DNA of 40,202 bases. Source: Planctomycetaceae bacterium. Lineage in GTDB: Bacteria > Planctomycetota > Planctomycetia > Planctomycetales > Planctomycetaceae. The stretch covers positions 1-40,202 of the forward strand of contig JANSXP010000064.1 in assembly GCA_024742875.1 (NCBI GenBank), in the 5' to 3' direction. The position numbers and the translations under genes are program-made. The notes under the pieces were generated by a model. That model was not told the DNA's origin. It did not search any database and saw nothing but the letters and a program-made list of their open reading frames with translations. Each line of letters begins with the position of its first letter. The stretch's first letter is position 1. Shown one piece after another: positions 35,629 to 40,202 of this stretch.

Positions 35629-38352
35629 TTACTTCCCCTGTGAGTCGTCAGCAGGTGGGGACGGGGCTTCCTCTTCCTGTCCGTCGGACGAGTAATGCCT
35701 GAGCAATGCCTGTGTGGTTCGCAGGTCCGCCTCCGCAGCTGCTGCGGCCTGTTCCGTTTCACTCACCTGTGTGGCATCAGCGTCTCCCATCTCAAACCGC
35801 TGCCGGGCGATATCATGCAGTTGTCGGTGCAGGGCAATTCTCTCCTTCACCGAATCCAGATAAGTCTGCAGGACCTTCCGGGCAAACTCGGCGTCGCTTT
35901 TGGGATCTGACTCCGCAGTGCCGATCCTGTTGTAGTAATTGAGCAGCAGTTGCAGCTGCTGCAGAGTCGCGGACGCGTCAGCGACACCCAGTTCACGTTC
36001 CATCAGGTCCGTGACCGGAGATTGTCCCAGCCGGCGTTGCTGCTCAGCCTGCTGTCGCATGGTCTTCTGCCAGCCGTATCGCTCCCTGGCGGCATTCAGC
36101 TGTGTCTCGAGAATAGAAATTGCGGTGGCCCGGTCACGGCTGTTTTCCACCTGAGCGGAAGTCTGCGTCTGCGGATTGGCCCCATCAAGCCCCTTGGGAA
36201 ACAACTGCCGCATTCGTCGCCCCAGTGACAGGGCCGTTTCAATGGCGCTGGACACTGCCAGGGCCGAAGCCGGTTGACCGGGAATGCCGGCGATGTCCTG
36301 TGGTCGAAAAACGTCTGACGCGACCTGCGTCACAGACGAGGATTCCTGCACTGGCTGTGGAGCGATATTGCCTCGCGAAACGGGCGCGGATTGCTGTGTG
36401 CTGATGTAACACACCACATCGCCTGTTTTCAAAATCTGCAGTCCACTGAGCTGCGTCAGAACGCCGTCCATGGGCGCCACAATTGAGTAGGACTGCTGCC
36501 GCGCTAGTTTGATTTTTGTCTCCTCCAGTTCCTTTCGGGCTTTTGCCAGATTGGCCTGCGAGGAGGACACAGTGCTTTCCGCTTCCGCGAGGCTGGCCGC
36601 GTCGTCGAACACTTTCGCCTTCGCGTCGGCGATGTCTGCTTCAAACTGCTGTCGTCTGGCCAGAGATTCGCTCTTCACTGCGGCGACCTTGATCTCGGCC
36701 GATTTGATAGCGGACACGGCTCCATCAACCTGAGCCTGCTGCTCGGCCAGCTGGCGTTCTGCCAGCTGAACTTTCAATTCCGAAACCACGGCCGACTCAA
36801 ACAGCTTCTGCTGCCGAGCCAGTTCTGTTTCACGCTGCTTCAGGACAGCGTTGATCGAATCCAGCTTTTTCTTCTCGACCTCCACTTTCTGCAGATGGGC
36901 GTCCAGCAGGTCCTGACTGGCCTGCTCCGACTGATTCTGACTGTCTTCCAGGGCGACCAGTCGAGACTTACTGAAGTCCAGTCTGTTGGTGACAGCTCTC
37001 ACCCGCGCTTCGGTCGCTTCCAGCGCTGACTGCATGGCCACCAGATTGGTTTCCTGCACCTGCGTCTGCGCCTCCAGCCGCTGCATCATGTTGGGATCCA
37101 CGTCGACAATCTGTGCAATCAACTGCCCCTTTTCGACCCGGGAATTTTCCACGATGCCTTCGCTCCAGCGTATGGCTCCTGCGATGGGAGACTGCAGGGC
37201 CTGCCGGCGACCCACGCGACGTTCCGGCGTGGCCACCGAAAGATCCGCAGGACCGGCGCCACGCTGCCAGATAAAGTCCCGCAGGCGAGGTGTTTCATCT
37301 GACACCGCTGAGTCAGCATCCACAGCCACGGCTCCGCTGATACGCCCCTCACGCATCCGCAGTGTGAGGGAGCCGGTCGCCGCGTCTCCCACTTTCCAGC
37401 GGCCCGTGAATCTCCGCTGCAGCCGCGACCATTCCAACTGCAACGCACCTTTGCGCCCCTGCTGGTCAACAAACGCCCCGCTGTACCAGCCGGCCGCATT
37501 TTCCACCGTCGAAAGCTCAACAGCGGGCCACGCTTCGCCGCCCCAGTTGCCCTGAATATCCGGAGGAGATGTCGCCTGCCAGACAACCAAAGCCAGCGCG
37601 ATGGTGGCGATACTTCCGAGAGCCGTCCTGCCCAGACGCAGGGATCCCAGCTTCTGAAAAACTCGTTGCAACAATGGCTGTGACTCTGCGGTCGCCGTGC
37701 CGCCGCGGTAGGCAGGTTCAGCCATTGCGCCGTGGGCAGGATCGGACGGCAAAGCGACCACTTCCGGCTGCTGCAGATGGGCCAGACACTGCTCCAGAAT
37801 CTGAGCCACTTCAGCCGCATCGGAAAATCGATCCACGGGATCCTTGGCCATCAGTCGCTCAATAATACGGCACAGCCACTGCGGGATCTCGGGATTAAGT
37901 TCGCGAATACTGCGCGGCTGAGTGTCCGTAATCCGACGCAGAATTCCCCAGGCCGCTTCGGCGCGAAACGGGGCGCGGCCCGTGCAGGCCGTATACAGCA
38001 CGCTGCCCATACTGAACAGGTCGCTGCTGGGACTGACGGATTCGCCGCGCGCCTGTTCGGGCGACATGTACTGCGGCGTACCGGCAATCACGCCCGTTTG
38101 TGTCATCGACGCATCATCGACCGCGCGAGCCACGCCAAAGTCTGTGATCCACAGACGTTCGATCCCCTCATTGAGCAGAATATTGGCCGGCTTGATATCC
38201 CGATGCACCAGTCCCTGTTCGTGAGCGGCCGCCAGACCGGCAGCAATCTGCCGGCCGATGCGGACCACTTCGACCGTGGCCAATGGTCCGCTTTCATCCA
38301 GTCGCTTCTGCAGCGACGGCCCCCTGGCAAACGGCATCACCAGATAGGGCAC
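35629..38352 (-). CDS. Ser/Thr kinase C-lobe + transmembrane helix + HlyD-like adaptor (C-terminal part of frameshifted gene)
   Basis: This 907-residue frame begins in the middle of a kinase domain: PYLVMPFARGPSLQKRL, HRDIKPAN (50-57), TDFG (70-73), SPEQARG. The first 45 residues continue the hinge of the upstream frame, so its GTG 'start' is not real. A membrane helix spans about 244-262. Next is a domain of about 110 residues (ALQLEWSRLQRRFTGRW). Then comes a HlyD/membrane-fusion-protein architecture: SPIAGAIRWSEGIVENSRVEKGQ (386-410), about 200 residues of coiled-coil, and a second lipoyl-like half, YSIVAPMDGVLTQLSGLQIL (about 619-638). The last 200 residues are long helices resembling TolC repeats (RFEMGDADATQVSETEQ). 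A kinase joined to a periplasmic adaptor is unusual. The gene belongs to the operon with the sigma factor. Confidence 0.85.
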   Translation of the reverse strand: MPYLVMPFARGPSLQKRLDESGPLATVEVVRIGRQIAAGLAAAHEQGLVHRDIKPANILLNEGIERLWITDFGVARAVDDASMTQTGVIAGTPQYMSPEQARGESVSPSSDLFSMGSVLYTACTGRAPFRAEAAWGILRRITDTQPRSIRELNPEIPQWLCRIIERLMAKDPVDRFSDAAEVAQILEQCLAHLQQPEVVALPSDPAHGAMAEPAYRGGTATAESQPLLQRVFQKLGSLRLGRTALGSIATIALALVVWQATSPPDIQGNWGGEAWPAVELSTVENAAGWYSGAFVDQQGRKGALQLEWSRLQRRFTGRWKVGDAATGSLTLRMREGRISGAVAVDADSAVSDETPRLRDFIWQRGAGPADLSVATPERRVGRRQALQSPIAGAIRWSEGIVENSRVEKGQLIAQIVDVDPNMMQRLEAQTQVQETNLVAMQSALEATEARVRAVTNRLDFSKSRLVALEDSQNQSEQASQDLLDAHLQKVEVEKKKLDSINAVLKQRETELARQQKLFESAVVSELKVQLAERQLAEQQAQVDGAVSAIKSAEIKVAAVKSESLARRQQFEADIADAKAKVFDDAASLAEAESTVSSSQANLAKARKELEETKIKLARQQSYSIVAPMDGVLTQLSGLQILKTGDVVCYISTQQSAPVSRGNIAPQPVQESSSVTQVASDVFRPQDIAGIPGQPASALAVSSAIETALSLGRRMRQLFPKGLDGANPQTQTSAQVENSRDRATAISILETQLNAARERYGWQKTMRQQAEQQRRLGQSPVTDLMERELGVADASATLQQLQLLLNYYNRIGTAESDPKSDAEFARKVLQTYLDSVKERIALHRQLHDIARQRFEMGDADATQVSETEQAAAAAEADLRTTQALLRHYSSDGQEEEAPSPPADDSQGK

Positions 38353-38882
38353 TCCCCCGCTTCGGAAACGCCATAGGTGTCGATCACGTTGTCGTGCGTG
38401 ATGGCCGCCGCGGCGCGGGCCTCCCGTTGAAAACGCTGCCGCGCAGATCCACTGTCCGCCAGGTGCGGAGCCATCACTTTGATGGCGACGACGCGTCGCA
38501 GCGAGGGGTCAAAGCCCTTCAGCACGGCCCCCATGCCTCCCTGGCCGACAACACCGCTGACTTCATAGTCGCCCAGCCGCCCCAGCATTTCGGGAAAATC
38601 TGTGGGCGTCAGCAGTCCGAGCACCGCCTGCAGACTGCGAGTCCGCTGACCGGAAAACTCGGCCGCCGAGTCCTCATCGCCTCCGCCAACAGCCGTCTCG
38701 CTGAGCAGTTGCACGGCGTCGCGCCAAACATCGGGGTCCGCTGCACGGCGTTCCAGCTCCACCTGACACGAACTGCAGTCCGTCAGATGCAGTTCCAGTT
38801 CTTCCCTCTGCTGCGGGGAAAGTCGCTCGTCCAGATAATCATCGATCCGCTGACGGTCGCACGTTTGATGGGTCGGATTCAT
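38337..38882 (-). CDS. Zinc-finger and kinase N-lobe (N-terminal part of frameshifted kinase-HlyD gene)
   Basis: This 181-residue frame holds an anti-sigma-like zinc motif H-x3-C-x2-C (His32, Cys36, Cys39) and a Hanks kinase N-lobe: glycine loop GQGGMG (113-118), AIK with Lys135, and the alpha-C Glu154. It stops at 38337 just after VSEAGECPIW. The bottom-strand run of five G (plus strand C5 at 38354-38358) is the break point: with six G the reading would continue as SEAGGVPYLVMPF, the standard kinase hinge. The full product would have 1084 residues. The ATG overlaps the TGA of the sigma-factor gene, so both are translationally coupled. Confidence 0.85.
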   Translation of the reverse strand: MNPTHQTCDRQRIDDYLDERLSPQQREELELHLTDCSSCQVELERRAADPDVWRDAVQLLSETAVGGGDEDSAAEFSGQRTRSLQAVLGLLTPTDFPEMLGRLGDYEVSGVVGQGGMGAVLKGFDPSLRRVVAIKVMAPHLADSGSARQRFQREARAAAAITHDNVIDTYGVSEAGECPIW

Positions 38883-39493
38883 CGCTGGTCCTCTTCTGTT
38901 TCCAAATCGTCCAGTTCCGCAACCGTGTCACGCAATCGCCGCATCACCCGACTGCGGGCCGCATAGATACTGCCTGTCGAACGAGACAACTGGCTGGCGG
39001 CCTGTTCGATGCTCAGGCTCTGCAAAGCCGTCAGCTCAAACGCCAGCCAGATGCCGTCAGACACTTCAGACCGCACGCGTTCGGCGGCGCGCTGAAACAG
39101 CTCGCGTCGATACTCCAGCCGAATCAAAGCGTCGGTCTGCGGATCTGACATCAACTCCTCCGCCTGCAGGTCCAAAATGACAGAACCTCCGGCAGCGCGA
39201 TCGCGGGGCTGACGCGTGAGTGCCTTGAGAATGGCATTGCGTGTGACCCGGCTGAGCCAGTTGCGAAACCGGATTTCGCCGGTTCGCTGCTCATAGCGAT
39301 CAATCGATGCCGCCACAGACATCAGCACCTGCTGAACCAGATCTGACGCGTCGGCGTGCTGCAGTCCCCGGGCCCGGGCGATACGGAAAATAACCGGTCG
39401 ATACAGATGCTCAAATCGATCCCACGCCGCCCGATTGGACGGGTCGCGGACTTTGAGAATCAGGCTTTCGACAGTGTCGGGAAACTCGGGCAC
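38879..39493 (-). CDS. ECF-family RNA polymerase sigma factor
   Basis: This 204-residue sigma factor starts at a GTG with AGGAG seven bases upstream. Region 2 covers about residues 22-92 (FEHLYRPVIFRIARARGLQ, DASDLVQQVLMSVAASIDRYE, IRFRNWLSRVTRNAILKAL) and region 4 about 140-195 (GIWLAFELTALQSLSIEQAASQLS followed by the recognition helix GSIYAARSRVMRRLR). It is the first gene of an operon with the kinase-HlyD gene, whose ATG overlaps its stop. The layout mirrors the 7067-10004 operon, but the proteins are clearly different paralogues. Confidence 0.93.
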   Translation of the reverse strand: MPEFPDTVESLILKVRDPSNRAAWDRFEHLYRPVIFRIARARGLQHADASDLVQQVLMSVAASIDRYEQRTGEIRFRNWLSRVTRNAILKALTRQPRDRAAGGSVILDLQAEELMSDPQTDALIRLEYRRELFQRAAERVRSEVSDGIWLAFELTALQSLSIEQAASQLSRSTGSIYAARSRVMRRLRDTVAELDDLETEEDQR

Positions 39494-39656
39494 GATGATC
39501 TCCTGCGGCTATCGTACCTAATCCCGTCCCCGAAACCTTCTGACAAACTATTGGTGCAAATTCCGGATTTTGTCCAAACTCGGCGGCCCTGCCTGGCAAC
39601 AGCAGCGAAGACAGGGCGAAGACAAAACCGCTGCCAGTCGCTCAACATGAGCGGAC

Positions 39657-40202
39657 TCATATCTGCATGCGACGACGATAGGCACCGGGAGTCTCACCGC
39701 TTTCCCGCTTGAAGACGGCCGCCAGTCGTTCTTTGTGGCGGTATCCGGCCAGCGGGGCCATCTCCTCCAGTGTCAGGTCGCTTTCGCGCAGTAATTCGCG
39801 TACGCGCTCCACCTGAATGGCCGTGATGGCTTCGTGAGGCGTCTGCTGAAGCTGTTGGCGAAATCGCCGTTCCAGCTGCCGCCGCGAAAGCGATGTAAAT
39901 TCCGCCACATCATTCACATCGATTCCATCACAGGCGAATTCCCGAATAAATCGCACCACGCGCGCCAGTTCGCGATCTTCCACAGCCATGACCTGAGTGG
40001 ACAGCCGCTGCACGACCGAGGTGGGGGGTATCAGTTCGAGCGCGCTGCCGGGCGGCTGCCCCTGCATCATCTGATCCAGCACTTCCGCCGCGCGGTAGCC
40101 GACCCGTTCCGCGTCGGGCCGTACACTGGAAAGCGGTGGACTCGACAGCGGGCAAATGGCGTCATCATCGTCCACGCCGATGACGCCCAAATCATCGGGC
40201 AC
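39657..40202 (-). CDS. XylR-like AraC-family regulator (5' end outside window)
   Basis: 181 residues are visible up to the right edge; the real start lies outside. The N-terminal part (about 1-60) is the end of a LacI/periplasmic-binding-type sensor domain (DLGVIGVDDDD..CPLSSPPLSSV, GYRAAEVLDQMM). Residues about 75-181 are an AraC DNA-binding domain with two helix-turn-helices (IDVNDVAEFTSLSRRQLERRF and LTLEEMAPLAGYRHKERLAAVFKRESGETPGAYR). This order matches XylR, which activates xylose genes upon sugar binding. The sensed sugar is not shown here. Confidence 0.9.
   Translation of the reverse strand: MPDDLGVIGVDDDDAICPLSSPPLSSVRPDAERVGYRAAEVLDQMMQGQPPGSALELIPPTSVVQRLSTQVMAVEDRELARVVRFIREFACDGIDVNDVAEFTSLSRRQLERRFRQQLQQTPHEAITAIQVERVRELLRESDLTLEEMAPLAGYRHKERLAAVFKRESGETPGAYRRRMQI

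Noticed and set aside
38337-38358. Programmed ribosomal frameshifting at the kinase break
   Set aside because: The G5 run does not form a standard slippery heptamer in the zero frame and no downstream stem was evident; a simple indel explains it better.

Overview
The window reads as chromosomal DNA of a planctomycete (Planctomycetota, probably class Planctomycetia). The basis is gene content: a neighbouring DUF1592-type and DUF1552 pair, two ECF sigma factor / zinc-finger Ser/Thr kinase operons, a giant cell-surface protein with an LEPR-XLL-like N-terminus, CSLREA-type segments and RTX repeats, and many secreted proteins of unknown function. Base composition is GC-rich, which makes long antisense ORFs common; I left those out. 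I saw no transposase, integrase, CRISPR array, tRNA or rRNA.

Left part (1-10004): a NagB-type deaminase fused to a PIG-L/LmbE deacetylase (truncated at the left edge), a Ski2-like DExH helicase, trpF, a possible 71-aa protein, a GntR regulator divergent from a VOC protein, and an operon of an ECF sigma factor and a transmembrane Ser/Thr kinase.

Centre (10289-22109): the giant exoprotein; a DegT-type PLP enzyme whose upstream region carries three 17-bp direct repeats; then a co-directional run of secreted proteins: a PQQ-type beta-propeller with a degenerate methyltransferase-like head, a DUF1592-family protein with two CxxCH motifs, and a DUF1552 protein.

22480-27889 is the most interesting segment. 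Three translationally coupled genes encode a DUF559/Vsr-like PD-(D/E)XK nuclease, a winged-helix-like protein, and a 1071-aa protein with two P-loop modules, the second HerA/VirB4-like. This resembles the architecture of HerA-nuclease and DndFGH-type restriction systems, but I do not recognise the combination, so it is a candidate undescribed defence or DNA-processing system.

Right part (27984-40202): a secreted protein, a secreted probable polysaccharide-active protein, a surface protein whose transmembrane tail lies in another frame, a four-helix membrane protein, and an exported catalase-peroxidase. A second sigma/kinase operon follows, in which the kinase is fused to a HlyD-like periplasmic adaptor and broken by a one-base frameshift in a C5 run. 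The window ends in an XylR-like AraC regulator truncated at the right edge.
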